From: Intrasporangium flavum
Lineage (GTDB): Bacteria > Actinomycetota > Actinomycetes > Actinomycetales > Dermatophilaceae
Direction: 5' to 3'
Length of the DNA: 64,000 nt
Assembly: GCF_001956915.1 (NCBI RefSeq)
Contig: NZ_MLJO01000011.1
Span: 62,001-126,000 of the forward strand
Within the stretch, counting starts at the first letter, position 1, and every line of letters begins with the position of its first letter. Below the pieces are notes generated by a model. The model ran no database searches and was not told the DNA's origin. It worked only from the letters and a program-made list of their open reading frames with translations. The position numbers were made by a program, and so were the translations under genes. Positions 17,077 through 26,424 of this stretch are shown here, one piece after another.

Positions 17077-18267
17077 TCAGGCGGAGCGCAGCGCCCTGGT
17101 GTCGCGGCGCTTGGCCATCGCCATGGCGAGGGCGATCTTGCGCGCGTCGATGGCGATCTCGCGGAGCATGCCCGAGATGGGGTTGGTGTAGCCGGTGTAC
17201 CAGAGGCCGCGGGCACCCCGGGCCGTGGCGCCGCCCCGCTCGACCGGTCGGCCCCTGGCGTCGAGCACGCCGAGGTGCCCGAGCATCGGCTCGAGGCCCT
17301 GGTCGTACCCGGTGGCGAGCACGACGACGTCGGGGCGGATGCGACTGCCGTCGGCGAGCACGACGTCCTCGCCCTCGACCGAGGCCAGGGCCGCGACGGG
17401 CTCGACCGCACCGGAGCGGACGGCGTCGATGATGCCGACGTCCTGCACGGGGATGGCGTTGTCGCGCTCGACGCGGGTCAACAGCCCGGTGTCGGGGCGG
17501 GGGAGGCCGTGCTCGGACAGGTCGGGCACCTGGAGCCGCTCGACCCACGGCGCGACGGCGTCGACGAGGGCCGTGGGCAGGCGGCGCACGGCGATGCCGG
17601 TGTACTGGGCGGCCACCGGCCCGCGGTTGCGGCGCAGGATGTGCGGCACGGTGCGCACGGCCATCCGCACCCGCGCGGCTCCCTGCTCGGTGAGGTCGAC
17701 GGCGATCTCGGTGCCGGTGTTGCCGGTGCCGACGACGAGCACGTCGCGGCCCGCGTAGGCCGCGCCGGTGCGGTAGTCGCGGGCGCGGACGACCTCGCCG
17801 GGCCAGGCATCGAGGCCCGGCACGTCGGGCTCGCGCGGCGTGTGGTTGAAGCCCGTCGCGACCACGACGTAGGGCGCCGTCAGCGTCGAGCCGTCGGCGA
17901 GGGTCACGGTCCACGCCTCGCCCCAGCCGGGGTGGGCGGGCGCACGGTCGACGCGGGCCACCTCGGCGCCGGTGCGCACGTCGAGGTCGTGGTGGGCGGC
18001 GTACTGCTCGAGGTAGCGCACGACGTCGTCGCGGGCCACCCAGCGGCCCATCTCGCGCGGGATCGGCAGGCCCGGCAGGCCGGACAGCTCGCGCGGGGTG
18101 TGCAGGTGGAGCCGGTCGTAGTGCCCGCGCCACGAGGTGCCGACGCCGTCGCTGCGCTCGAGGACGACGCCGTGCAGGCCCCGGTGCCGCAGGGCCGCGG
18201 CGGTGGCGAGGCCGGCGGGTCCGCCGCCGATGACGTACGCGTCGACGCGTGCACTGCGCTGGGTCAC
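17077..18267 (-). CDS. Flavin-containing monooxygenase-type NAD(P)/FAD oxidoreductase
   Basis: A 396-residue single-chain flavoprotein. An N-terminal FAD fold (DAYVIGGGPAGLATAAAL) is followed by GTSWRGHYDRLHLHTP and a central NADPH fold (VLVVGTGNTGTEIAVDL). The ATGFNHTPREPD segment resembles the ATG motif of flavin monooxygenases and YUCCA-like enzymes. GTG at 18267 is the start that places the FAD fold at the N-terminus. The gene follows the DUF2461 gene by five bases and is probably cotranscribed with it. The substrate is unknown; oxygenation of a small nucleophile or ketone is typical of the family. Confidence 0.82.
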   Translation of the reverse strand: MTQRSARVDAYVIGGGPAGLATAAALRHRGLHGVVLERSDGVGTSWRGHYDRLHLHTPRELSGLPGLPIPREMGRWVARDDVVRYLEQYAAHHDLDVRTGAEVARVDRAPAHPGWGEAWTVTLADGSTLTAPYVVVATGFNHTPREPDVPGLDAWPGEVVRARDYRTGAAYAGRDVLVVGTGNTGTEIAVDLTEQGAARVRMAVRTVPHILRRNRGPVAAQYTGIAVRRLPTALVDAVAPWVERLQVPDLSEHGLPRPDTGLLTRVERDNAIPVQDVGIIDAVRSGAVEPVAALASVEGEDVVLADGSRIRPDVVVLATGYDQGLEPMLGHLGVLDARGRPVERGGATARGARGLWYTGYTNPISGMLREIAIDARKIALAMAMAKRRDTRALRSA

Positions 18268-18272
18268 GGGGC

Positions 18273-18947
18273 TCAACGTAGCGGGCCGTCGGCCACGTGG
18301 GCGGCGACCCACTCGACGAGTGGGCGGACGTCGCGCCAGACCTGGCGCACCTCGGTCAGGGTGCGCTTCGTGCCGAGCCACTCGGGCTCGCCGAAGGGGC
18401 GGGTCACCATGACCTCCTTGAGCCGCAGCGTGTCGATGCGCGGGTGGTCGGCGGAGTAGCCGCGTGGCGTGGTCTTGACGGCCTCGCCGTGCTGCTCGAA
18501 TCCCTTGCGCGACAACGACGCCAACAGCTTCTCCAGCGCGACGCCGGACGCGGGCGCGTCGACCGCGGCGCGGAACCGTTTCGTCTCGGCCGGGCTGTGC
18601 GCGCGGAACCCGCCGCCGGCGAGGAGCCCGTCGGCGCTCACCTGCACGTACCAGCCGCCGCCCCGGGCGTCGGCGACGAAGGCGCCCTGGTGGGTCTTGT
18701 ACGGCGACTTGTCGGCGCTGAAGCGGATGTCGCGGTTGGGCCGGAAGAGCTTGGCCGGGCCGAACTCGTCCTCGAGGGCGTCGAGCAGGGCGAGCATCGG
18801 CTCGCGGACCGCGGCCTCGTAGGTGCCCTTGTGGTCCTGCCAGTACGTGCGCGAGTTGTCGGCCTCGAGGCCGGCGTAGAGCTCGAGGGCGTCGGGCGGG
18901 AAGCCGGCGAAGGGCGGGTGGTCCGTGGGCGCGGCGGAGGGGCTCAT
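18273..18947 (-). CDS. DUF2461 domain-containing protein
   Basis: A 224-residue soluble protein of the DUF2461 (TIGR02453) family. Marks are an N-terminal FPPDALELYAGLEADNSRTY, then LFRPNRDIRFSADKSPYKTH and GGGFRAHSPAETKRFR. ATG 18947 is chosen because the family begins shortly before the FAGFPPDAL segment. The biochemical function of this widespread family is unknown. It forms a two-gene unit with the flavin monooxygenase. It is divergent from the efe iron uptake operon, but the iron box lies nearer efeU. Confidence 0.83.
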   Translation of the reverse strand: MSPSAAPTDHPPFAGFPPDALELYAGLEADNSRTYWQDHKGTYEAAVREPMLALLDALEDEFGPAKLFRPNRDIRFSADKSPYKTHQGAFVADARGGGWYVQVSADGLLAGGGFRAHSPAETKRFRAAVDAPASGVALEKLLASLSRKGFEQHGEAVKTTPRGYSADHPRIDTLRLKEVMVTRPFGEPEWLGTKRTLTEVRQVWRDVRPLVEWVAAHVADGPLR

Positions 18948-19016
18948 GCACCCACTCTGGCACCCGCATCCTGTGGATCCCCGGTGAACCACGTCTCACC
19001 GGCCGGGGTCGGCTTG

Positions 19017-19035
19017 TTAGGCAAGGCTTACCTGT
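19017..19035 (+). promoter_or_regulatory. IdeR/DtxR-type iron box upstream of efeUOB
   Basis: The 19 bases TTAGGCAAGGCTTACCTGT match the actinobacterial DtxR/IdeR consensus TTAGGTTAGGCTAACCTAA at 14 positions, with both TTAGG and ACCT half-sites clear. Iron-dependent repression of the iron uptake operon fits. Confidence 0.65.
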
Positions 19036-19142
19036 GCTTTCCTGAATTCCGTCAGTCCGGCGTGCCCTAATTGCCCGCCGGGGACGCCGACCCGACGACC
19101 ATCGGGAAGACCTCCAGGAAGACCTCCAGGAAGAAGGACGCC

Positions 19143-19997
19143 GTGCTCGCCAGCAACGCGCTCATCGGGCTCCGCGAAGGCCTCGAGGCCGCCCTCGTCG
19201 TCGTCATCCTCGTCGCGTTCCTCGTCAAGTCCGGGCGGCAGTGGGCGCTGCGGTACGTGTGGACCGGCGTCGGCGTGGCCGTCGCCCTGTCCGTGGCGCT
19301 CGGCGCCCTGCTGACCTACGGCACGAGCCAGCTCTCCTTCGAGCAGCAGGAGCTCATCGGCGGCTCGGCCTCGATCCTGGCCGTCGTGTTCGTCACCGGC
19401 ATGGTCTTCTGGATGCGTTCGGCCTCGCGCACCATCTCCGGCGAGCTCAAGGGCCGCCTCGACAAGGCCCTCGACCTCGGCCCGGCCGCCGTCGTCCTCG
19501 TCGCCTTCCTCGGCGTCGGCCGCGAGGGCCTCGAGACCGCGATCTTCTTCTACGCCACCACCGAGGCGGCCGGACGCGGCAACAGCCAGCCGCTGCTCGG
19601 CTGGGTCATCGGCCTCGCCGGGGCGATCGTCCTCGGCTGGCTCATCTACCGCGGTGCCGTGCGCATCAACCTCGCGACGTTCTTCCGCTACACCGGCGTC
19701 CTGCTCGTCCTCGTCGCGGCCGGCATCCTCGCCTACGGCCTGCACGACCTCCAGGAGGCCGGCATCCTGCCCGGGCTGAACAGCCTCGCCTTCGACGTCA
19801 GCTCCACGATCAGCCCCGACAGCTGGTACGGCGCCCTGCTCAAGGGCATCTTCAACTTCTCGCCGAACACGACGTGGCTGCAGGCCGTCGCGTGGACGCT
19901 CTACGTCGCGGTCGTCCTCACGCTCTTCCTGCGCCCAGTCAAGACGCCGCCGAAGCCCGCCGTCGCCGACGCACCCCGGACGCCCCTCGCCGCCTGA
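19143..19997 (+). CDS. efeU: Iron permease EfeU (FTR1 family)
   Basis: A 284-residue membrane permease for high-affinity iron uptake. Both REGLE iron-binding motifs of the FTR1 family are visible, in GLREGLEAALVV at residues 11-15 and GVGREGLETAIFF near residue 123, and about seven hydrophobic helices can be traced. The GTG at 19143 is chosen because REGLE then falls in helix 1 and AGGAAGAAGG lies just upstream; an ORF extension to 19071 is hydrophilic and unlike the family. First gene of efeUOB, behind an iron box. Confidence 0.92.
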   Translation: MLASNALIGLREGLEAALVVVILVAFLVKSGRQWALRYVWTGVGVAVALSVALGALLTYGTSQLSFEQQELIGGSASILAVVFVTGMVFWMRSASRTISGELKGRLDKALDLGPAAVVLVAFLGVGREGLETAIFFYATTEAAGRGNSQPLLGWVIGLAGAIVLGWLIYRGAVRINLATFFRYTGVLLVLVAAGILAYGLHDLQEAGILPGLNSLAFDVSSTISPDSWYGALLKGIFNFSPNTTWLQAVAWTLYVAVVLTLFLRPVKTPPKPAVADAPRTPLAA

Positions 19998-20093
19998 CGC
20001 GTCCGCCACCGCCGGCGCCTGCCGGCCACCCGCCACAGCTCACGCCAGCACGCCCGCGACCGCCCGTCGCCCGCGCCGCCCCACAGGAGAACC

Positions 20094-21242
20094 ATGCCCC
20101 GCCCTGCCCTGCGCCTCGCGACCCTCGTCGCCCCGGCCGCCGTCGCCGCCCTCGCCCTGACGGCCTGCTCCGGCTCGACCGGCGGCGGGTCCGGCTCGAC
20201 GGCCGCCGGAGCCATAGCCGTCAACGCCACCGACACGGCGTGTGAGCTGAGCGCCACGACGGCCAGGGCCGGGACGGTCACGTTCGAGATCACGAATGCC
20301 GGCAGCAAGGTCAACGAGTTCTACCTCTACGCCGAGGGTGACCGCATCGTCTCCGAGGTGGAGAACATCGCACCGGGCCTCTCGCGCCAGCTCAAGGTCG
20401 AGATCACCGAGCCCGGCACCTTCACGACGGCGTGCAAGCCGGGCATGGTCGGTGACGGCATCCGCGGGTCCTTCACCGTCACCGGCACGGCGACGGCCGG
20501 CAGCGCCGACGCGAAGGTGAAGAAGGCCATCGCCGACTACCGGGCGTTCGTGGCCGCCGAGGCCGACGAGCTCGAGACGAAGACCGCCGCCTTCGTGGCC
20601 GCGGTCAAGGCCGGCGACGTCGAGAAGGCCAAGACGCTCTACCCCGAGGCCCGCCACCCGTGGGAGAGCATCGAGCCGGTCGCCGAGAGCTTCGGCGACC
20701 TCGACCCGAGGATCGACGGCCGCGAGGACGTCACCGCCGAGGGCATGGCCTTCACCGGCTACCACCGCCTCGAGAAGGACCTGTGGAAGGACGGGCTGCA
20801 GAAGGACTCCGGCGTGATCGCCGACCGGCTGCTCGCCGACGTCAAGGAGATCGCCGCGAAGAGCAAGACCGTCGAGCCGACGGCGCTGTCGATCGCGAAC
20901 GGCGCCAAGGCGCTGCTCGACGAGGTGGCCACCGGCAAGATCACCGGCGAGGAGGAGCGGTACTCCCACACCGACCTCTGGGACTTCGACGGCAACCTCG
21001 AGGGCTCCAAGCAGGCGCTCGCGACGCTGCGGCCGGTCGTCACCGAGCGCGACCCGGCCCTGCAGAAGGCCCTCGACGAGAAGTTCACGGCGCTGTCCAC
21101 GATGCTGAACCGCCACCGGGCCGGCGGCGAGTTCGTCAGCTACACGGCCCTGTCCGCGGCCCAGGTCAAGGACCTCACGGTCGCCCTCGACGCGCTGAGC
21201 GAGCAGGTCGCCAAGGTCCCCGGCGTCGTGGAGGCGAGGTGA
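20094..21242 (+). CDS. efeO: EfeO-type iron uptake lipoprotein (cupredoxin and M75 domains)
   Basis: A 382-residue protein with a lipoprotein signal ending LALTACSG, so it lies on the outer membrane face. Residues 40-130 form a cupredoxin-like beta domain (FEITNAGSKVNEFYLY, TTACKPGMVGDGIRG). Residues 140-380 form the M75 imelysin-type helical domain with the HxxE metal motif in GYHRLEKDLW and HPWESIEPVAE. It is thought to present iron to EfeU. It lies 96 bases after efeU and overlaps efeB at its end. Confidence 0.92.
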   Translation: MPRPALRLATLVAPAAVAALALTACSGSTGGGSGSTAAGAIAVNATDTACELSATTARAGTVTFEITNAGSKVNEFYLYAEGDRIVSEVENIAPGLSRQLKVEITEPGTFTTACKPGMVGDGIRGSFTVTGTATAGSADAKVKKAIADYRAFVAAEADELETKTAAFVAAVKAGDVEKAKTLYPEARHPWESIEPVAESFGDLDPRIDGREDVTAEGMAFTGYHRLEKDLWKDGLQKDSGVIADRLLADVKEIAAKSKTVEPTALSIANGAKALLDEVATGKITGEEERYSHTDLWDFDGNLEGSKQALATLRPVVTERDPALQKALDEKFTALSTMLNRHRAGGEFVSYTALSAAQVKDLTVALDALSEQVAKVPGVVEAR

Positions 21243-22549
21243 CGACGCCGAGCCGCCGACACGTCCTCGGCGCCACCGGCGTCGCCGCCGCCGGTGCCGC
21301 GACGGGTGCCGTGGCCGGCGCGGGTGCCGGCTGGGCGGCCGGGCGCTCGAGCGGTGGCGACGCGTCGGGGACCCCGGGCGCCGGCACCGTCGGGGCGTCG
21401 ACGCTCGACGCCGCGGTGCCCTTCCGCGGCACCCACCAGGCGGGCATCGTGACCCCGGCGCAGGACCGGCTCCACTTCGTCGCCCTCGACGTCGTGACGA
21501 AGGACCGCGACGAGCTGGCCCGGATGCTGCAGGAGTGGACCCGCGCCGCCGAGCGGATGACGGCCGGGGCCGAGGCATCGCCCGGAGGCCTCGTCGGCGG
21601 CGGACCGTACCGGGCGCCCGCCGACACGGGCGAGGCGTACGGGCTCGCGGCGTCGGGACTGACGATCACCATCGGTTACGGGCCCTCGCTCTTCGACGAC
21701 CGGTTCGGCCTGGCCCACCGCCGGCCCGAGGGCCTGCGCGACCTGCCGGCCTTCCGCGGCGACGCGCTCGACCCGCGTCGCTCCGGCGGTGACCTCTGCA
21801 TCCAGGCGTGCGCCAACGACCCGCAGGTCGCGGTCCACGCGGTGCGCAACCTGGTGCGGCTCGGCTTCGGCGTCGTGTCGGTGCGCTGGTCCCAGCTCGG
21901 CTTCGGGCGCACGTCCTCGACCTCGACCACGCAGGCCACGCCGCGGAACATGTTCGGGTTCAAGGACGGCACGGCCAACATCAAGGCCGAGGAGGCCGAC
22001 GCGCTCACCGAGCACGTGTGGGTCGCGCCGGGCGACGAGCCCGGGACCGCCTCGACCGGCGGGGCGTGGATGGCCGGCGGCAGCTACCTCGTCGCGCGCC
22101 GCATCCGGATGCACATCGAGGTGTGGGACCGCTCGACCCTCCAGGACCAGGAGGACACGATCGGCCGCGACAAGAAGGACGGTGCGCCCCTGGGCCAGAG
22201 CGGGGAGCACGCCGAGCCCGACTTCGCGCGCGCGGGCCCCGACGGCGCTCCCGCGATCCCGCTCGCCTCGCACGTGCGCCTGGCGCACCCGAGCAACCTC
22301 GGCGGCGTCCGCATCCTGCGTCGCGGCTACAACTTCACCGACGGCACCGACGGCGTCGGCCACCTCGATGCCGGCCTCTTCTTCATCGCGTTCGTCCGCG
22401 ACGTGCAGAAGCAGTTCGTCCCGATGCAGCGGGCCCTCGCGGCGAAGGACGCCCTCAACGAGTACGTCGAGCACACCGGCTCAGCGGTGTTCGCGTGCCC
22501 TCCCGGCCTCAAGGACGGGGAGCACTGGGGCCAGGCCCTCTTCGCCTGA
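21239..22549 (+). CDS. efeB: Deferrochelatase/peroxidase EfeB (Dyp-type, Tat-exported)
   Basis: A 436-residue heme peroxidase of the DyP family. The N-terminus has a Tat signal (SRRHVLGATGVAAAGAATG). The family GxxDG motif is MFGFKDGTANIK and the proximal heme His is in RRIRMHIEVWDR. The GTG start overlaps the efeO stop. EfeB takes part in extracellular iron acquisition, reportedly by oxidising Fe(II) or releasing iron from heme. The last 41 bases overlap the convergent ROK regulator gene, leaving no room for a separate terminator. Confidence 0.92.
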   Translation: MTTPSRRHVLGATGVAAAGAATGAVAGAGAGWAAGRSSGGDASGTPGAGTVGASTLDAAVPFRGTHQAGIVTPAQDRLHFVALDVVTKDRDELARMLQEWTRAAERMTAGAEASPGGLVGGGPYRAPADTGEAYGLAASGLTITIGYGPSLFDDRFGLAHRRPEGLRDLPAFRGDALDPRRSGGDLCIQACANDPQVAVHAVRNLVRLGFGVVSVRWSQLGFGRTSSTSTTQATPRNMFGFKDGTANIKAEEADALTEHVWVAPGDEPGTASTGGAWMAGGSYLVARRIRMHIEVWDRSTLQDQEDTIGRDKKDGAPLGQSGEHAEPDFARAGPDGAPAIPLASHVRLAHPSNLGGVRILRRGYNFTDGTDGVGHLDAGLFFIAFVRDVQKQFVPMQRALAAKDALNEYVEHTGSAVFACPPGLKDGEHWGQALFA

Positions 22550-23849
22550 TCGAGGGAGGCCGGGCCTCGCCCATCCAGAGCGACGGGTCGCGGACGACGT
22601 CGTCGAGCACCCGCAGCCCCGCTCCGGTGACGGCGGCGTCGGGGCCGGCTACGGCACGGCTGACGGCGACCTCGGCCCAGCGGGCCGCGAGCACGCGTGT
22701 CGTGATCTGGGCACGGATGCCGCCCTCGAGGTGCTCGAAGAGTGCGCCGTAGACGCCACCGAGGACGACGTGCTCGACGTCGACGAGGTTGAGGGCCGTG
22801 GCAACCGCGACGCCGAGGGCCTCGGCCGCGGTGTCGAGGGCGCGGCGGACCCGGTTGCGGCGCGGGCCGGTCGACGCCGCGGCGGCGAGCTCGGCCACCG
22901 GGGTGTCGCGCGGCAGGCCGGCGGCGTCGGTGATGGCGTCGCGCCCGGCGTAGGTCTCGAGGCAGCCGGTCGCGCCGCACCCGCAGCGCGGGCCGGACCG
23001 GTCGATGACGGCGTGGCCGATCTCGCCGGACCAGCCGCCGCGGCCGGCCGACACCTCGCCGTCGACGACGATCGCGCCGCCGATGCCGACCTCGCCCGCG
23101 ACGTAGAGGAAGGACTGCGCGGCCCGGGGCGTGCCCTCGGCGTGCGCGCGGGCCTGCACCTCGGCGCGGGCGGAGAGGTCGGCGTCGTTGCCGACGCGCA
23201 CGGCGATGCCCTGCAGGGCGTCGTCGGCGGCGATGAGGGCGGCGAGGTCGACGTCCTGCCAGCCGAGGTTCGGTGCGAGGCGCACGAGCCCCTGGTCGAG
23301 GAGGGCCGGGACCGAGACGCAGGCGCCGACCACGGGGCCGGAGCCCGGCGCGTGCGGGCCGCCGTCGAGTCCCTCGACGATCGGGGCGGCGAGGCGGGCC
23401 AGCTGGCGGGCGACGACGCGGGGGTCGCTGCCGCGGTAGTCGCCCGGGCGGTGCGCCTCGGCGACGGAGGCCCCGGTGAGGTCGGTGGCGCGGACCGCCA
23501 GGTGGTCGACCTGGACCTCGAGCCCGAGCCCGACGACCGCGCGTGTGCCCACCCCGAGGAGCATGCCCGGGCGTCCGGCGCGGCCGAGCGCCTCCTGCTC
23601 GAGCTCGACGAGCAGGCCTGCAGCGATGAGACGGTCGACGAGGTCGGAGGCCGTGGCCCGGGTGACGCCGAGGGCCGAGGCGATGCGAGCGCGGGTCGGG
23701 GCCTCCGGTGCCTCGACGACGGCACGGAGCACCTCGGAGAGGTTGTGGGTGCGCAGCGTCGCCTGCTGCACGGCCCCGCGCCGCACCCGGTCGGCCATCC
23801 CGCCCGGCGGACGTGTCGGGCCCTGGCTCGTCGTCGCGCCGGTCCTCAC
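22509..23849 (-). CDS. ROK family transcriptional regulator (XylR-like)
   Basis: A 446-residue regulator: an N-terminal winged helix (RTHNLSEVLRAVVEA, RIASALGVTRATASDLVDRL) joined to a ROK sugar-kinase-like domain. The ROK zinc motif is present as CGCGATGCLETYAGRDA, and the glycine-rich GEVGIGGAIVVDG lies before it. Such proteins are typically repressors released by a sugar. It is divergent from xylA across 88 bases, so xylose is the expected effector. Its 3' end runs 41 bases into efeB on the other strand. Confidence 0.88.
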   Translation of the reverse strand: MRTGATTSQGPTRPPGGMADRVRRGAVQQATLRTHNLSEVLRAVVEAPEAPTRARIASALGVTRATASDLVDRLIAAGLLVELEQEALGRAGRPGMLLGVGTRAVVGLGLEVQVDHLAVRATDLTGASVAEAHRPGDYRGSDPRVVARQLARLAAPIVEGLDGGPHAPGSGPVVGACVSVPALLDQGLVRLAPNLGWQDVDLAALIAADDALQGIAVRVGNDADLSARAEVQARAHAEGTPRAAQSFLYVAGEVGIGGAIVVDGEVSAGRGGWSGEIGHAVIDRSGPRCGCGATGCLETYAGRDAITDAAGLPRDTPVAELAAAASTGPRRNRVRRALDTAAEALGVAVATALNLVDVEHVVLGGVYGALFEHLEGGIRAQITTRVLAARWAEVAVSRAVAGPDAAVTGAGLRVLDDVVRDPSLWMGEARPPSIRRRGPGPSAPRP

Positions 23850-23852
23850 CCG

Positions 23853-23882
23853 TTGACCCTACCGCCCTCCCGGCAATATGTT
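23853..23882 (+). promoter_or_regulatory. Candidate xylA promoter region
   Basis: TTGACC (23853-23858) and TATGTT (23877-23882) are 18 bases apart and precede xylA. The following AT-rich segment (23875-23898, ending CATCATACAAAT) stands out in this GC-rich DNA and is a likely operator for the divergent ROK regulator. Confidence 0.45.
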
Positions 23883-23937
23883 TTTCCATCATACAAATAG
23901 CGGCGACGGTGCCGCCCCGCTCGAGGAGGAGCCCCAC

Positions 23938-25125
23938 ATGGTCCGCACCCCGACCCCCGACGACCGGTTCTCGTTCGGCCTCTGGACCGTGGGCTGGGAG
24001 GCGCGCGACCAGTTCGGCGACGCGTCCCGGCCGCACCTCGACCCGCTCGGGTCCTGCCGCCGCCTCGCCGACCTCGGCGCGTGGGGCGTCACGTTCCACG
24101 ACGACGACCTCGTGCCCTTCGGCAGCAGCGAGGCCGAGCGGGACCGGATCGTGGCCGACTTCCGCAAGACCCTCGACGAGACCGGCCTCGTGTGCGAGAT
24201 GGTCACGACGAACACCTTCAGCCACCCCGTCTTCAAGGACGGCGCGTTCACCTCGAACAACCGCGACGTTCGCCGGTACGGCCTGCGCAAGGTGGTCCGC
24301 AACGTCGACCTCGCGGCCGAGCTGGGAGCACAGACGTTCGTCATGTGGGGCGGCCGGGAGGGGGCCGAGTACGACGGCGCCAAGGACCTCAACGCCGCGC
24401 TCGACCGCTACCGCGAGGGCATCGACACCGTCGCGGCCTACATCAAGCAGCAGGGCTACGACCTACGGATCGCCTTGGAGCCCAAGCCGAACGAGCCACG
24501 CGGCGACATCATCCTGCCGACCGTCGGGCACGCCCTCGGCTTCATCGCCCAGCTCGAGCACGGCGACATCGTCGGGCTCAACCCCGAGGTCGGGCACGAG
24601 CAGATGGCCGGGCTCAACTACACGGCCGGGATCGCGCAGGCGCTCTGGGCCGGCAAGCTCTTCCACATCGACCTCAACGGCCAGCGCTCGATCAAGTACG
24701 ACCAGGACCTCGTCTTCGGCCACGGCGACCTGCTCTCGGCGTTCTTCACCGTCGACCTGCTCGAGAACGGCTTCCCCGGCGGCGGCCCGCGCTACGAGGG
24801 TCCGCGCCACTTCGACTACAAGCCCTCGCGCACCGAGGACGTCGACGGCGTCTGGGCCTCCGCGGCGGCGAACATGAGCACCTACGTCCTGCTCGCCGAG
24901 CGGGCCGCGGCCTACCGCGCCGACCCCGAGGTGCAGGCGGCGTTCGCGGCCAGCCGGGTGCTCGAGCTGGCCGAGCCGACGCTTGGCGCGGGCGAGACGC
25001 TCACCGACCTCCTCGCCGACCGGTCCGCCTACGAGGACGTCGACGCCGACGCGCTCGCCGAGGCCGGCTACGCGTTCGTCGCGCTCAACCAGCTCGCCGT
25101 CGAGCACGCCCTCGGCGCCCGCTGA
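23938..25125 (+). CDS. xylA: Xylose isomerase
   Basis: A 395-residue TIM-barrel isomerase that interconverts D-xylose and D-xylulose (and glucose/fructose). The active site is intact: His in [12 protein letters not shown], metal ligands and Lys in [24 protein letters not shown], and FHIDLNGQ followed by [12 protein letters not shown]. Length is typical of actinobacterial class I enzymes. ATG 23938 has GAGGAGG nine bases ahead. No xylulokinase gene is nearby, so the downstream kinase must be encoded elsewhere. Probably regulated by the divergent ROK protein. Confidence 0.96.
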   Translation: MVRTPTPDDRFSFGLWTVGWEARDQFGDASRPHLDPLGSCRRLADLGAWGVTFHDDDLVPFGSSEAERDRIVADFRKTLDETGLVCEMVTTNTFSHPVFKDGAFTSNNRDVRRYGLRKVVRNVDLAAELGAQTFVMWGGREGAEYDGAKDLNAALDRYREGIDTVAAYIKQQGYDLRIALEPKPNEPRGDIILPTVGHALGFIAQLEHGDIVGLNPEVGHEQMAGLNYTAGIAQALWAGKLFHIDLNGQRSIKYDQDLVFGHGDLLSAFFTVDLLENGFPGGGPRYEGPRHFDYKPSRTEDVDGVWASAAANMSTYVLLAERAAAYRADPEVQAAFAASRVLELAEPTLGAGETLTDLLADRSAYEDVDADALAEAGYAFVALNQLAVEHALGAR

Positions 25126-25138
25126 GCAAACCCGCTCT

Positions 25139-25188
25139 CCTCACGCACTGCTCCCGCGCTGCTCCCGTGGTGGGAGCAGTGCGTGAGG
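25139..25188. terminator. Strong bidirectional terminator between xylA and the lipid kinase gene
   Basis: A perfect 17-bp stem (25139-25155 with 25172-25188) encloses a 16-base loop; the arm core is CACGCACTGCTCCC. The unit CTGCTCCC also occurs in the loop. It lies between convergent stops at 25125 and 25210. Confidence 0.75.
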
Positions 25189-25209
25189 GAGTGGTGGGGG
25201 AGCTGCTCG

Positions 25210-26328
25210 TCAGGACTGGCTGACGCGGACCGTCAGGGCGGCCGGGCGGATCCGCGCGAAGACCTCGGCGGCCTCGCCGATGACGTCGCCGTCGACCTGC
25301 AGGGCGATCGGCCGGTCGGCGCGCACCCGGATCTCCTGGCACACCTTGTGGTCGAGCGTCGGGTGCCCCTTGCGCTGGCGGGTGGCCACCCGCGTCGCCA
25401 CGGGAACCCAGCCGACGACGCCCTTGGGGGAGGCGATGACGGCGTCGAGGCGTCCGTCGTCGACCCGGGCGTTCGGCATGAGCACGAGCCCGCCGAGCAG
25501 CCGCCCGCAGTTGCCGATGACGACCATCCGGGCCCGGCGGCGGAACTCGAGGTCGTCGTCGACCTTGATGCGCACCCGGAACTCCGGCGACACGAGCGAC
25601 TTCAGGCCCGAGACCATGTACGCCGGCCAGCCGACCTTCTTCTTGAGGTTCTCGTTCGTCGCGGCCATGATCTCGGCGTCCATGCCGAGGCCGCTCATGA
25701 CGAGGAAGTGGTGCAGCGGCCGACGGTCCTCGGCGTCGTCGGAGTCGTCGCCGGACGCGTCCTCGGGCGCCGCGCCGACGAGCACCTCACCGACGTCGAT
25801 GCGGCGGTTACGGCCGGTCAGGGCCACCTCGAGGGCGTTCTCCAGCGCCACCGGCAGGTCGAGGTTGCGGGCCAGCAGGTTGCCCGTGCCCGCGGGCAGG
25901 ATGCCGAGCGGCATCTCGGTGCCGACGAGGGCGTGCGCCACGTTGCGGACCGTGCCGTCGCCGCCGAGGCTGCACACGAGGTCGACACCCTCACGGACCG
26001 CGAGCGCGGCCTGGCCGGCCCCGGTGTCCTCGGGCGTCGTCTCGTAGAAGACCGGGTCGCCCCAGCCCTGCGCGTGGCAGGCCACGGTGATGCGCTCGCG
26101 GACCGAGGGCAGGTCGGTGAACTTCGTCGGGTTGACGACGACGGCGGCCCGCTTGAGCGGGACCGGGGTGTCGTCGTCGCCGGAGCGGAAGTGGTCGCGC
26201 GGGGGTCGGGGGCGGCGACGCAGCGTCGCCGTGGCCTCGGGCGCGACACGCGTGAAGACCACGCCACCGACGACCAGGGCCAGGACCACGACCCCGGCGA
26301 CGATCCACGGCAGGTAGTCCTTGAGCAC
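25210..26328 (-). CDS. Diacylglycerol kinase family lipid kinase
   Basis: A 372-residue protein: one N-terminal transmembrane helix (YLPWIVAGVVVLALVVGG), a basic linker, then a DAGK/sphingosine-kinase catalytic domain with AAVVVNPTKF, the nucleotide motif SLGGDGTVRNV, and GILPAGTGNLLARNLDLP. An acidic insertion (EDASGDDSDDAED) sits around residue 190. It probably phosphorylates a membrane lipid from the cytoplasmic side. GTG 26328 is the only plausible start before the helix; its ribosome site is weak. It is divergent from a DinB gene. Confidence 0.85.
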   Translation of the reverse strand: MLKDYLPWIVAGVVVLALVVGGVVFTRVAPEATATLRRRPRPPRDHFRSGDDDTPVPLKRAAVVVNPTKFTDLPSVRERITVACHAQGWGDPVFYETTPEDTGAGQAALAVREGVDLVCSLGGDGTVRNVAHALVGTEMPLGILPAGTGNLLARNLDLPVALENALEVALTGRNRRIDVGEVLVGAAPEDASGDDSDDAEDRRPLHHFLVMSGLGMDAEIMAATNENLKKKVGWPAYMVSGLKSLVSPEFRVRIKVDDDLEFRRRARMVVIGNCGRLLGGLVLMPNARVDDGRLDAVIASPKGVVGWVPVATRVATRQRKGHPTLDHKVCQEIRVRADRPIALQVDGDVIGEAAEVFARIRPAALTVRVSQS

Positions 26329-26424
26329 CAGAGCACGGTATCGCCCGACCCCGCTCCGTCCGGAATCCGGTCGGCGGACGGACGCGGGGCACCACCCCCG
26401 CACGCCGGCCCTAGGCTGGCCCGC

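Noticed and set aside
15926-18133. Long minus-strand frame spanning the monooxygenase and the first talarate dehydratase
   Set aside because: It is the shifted frame of two clearly coding genes, rich in Arg/Pro, without a domain, and runs across a good promoter.
23875-23898. TTGTATGA near xylA as a second operator for the GntR regulator of the talarate operon
   Set aside because: Only one half of the TNGTNNNACNA motif is present (TTGTATGATGG); the divergent ROK gene is a better explanation for the AT-rich segment.
25139-25188. Palindrome after xylA as a mobile element end
   Set aside because: A single perfect hairpin exactly between convergent stops, without target duplication or transposase, is better read as a terminator.
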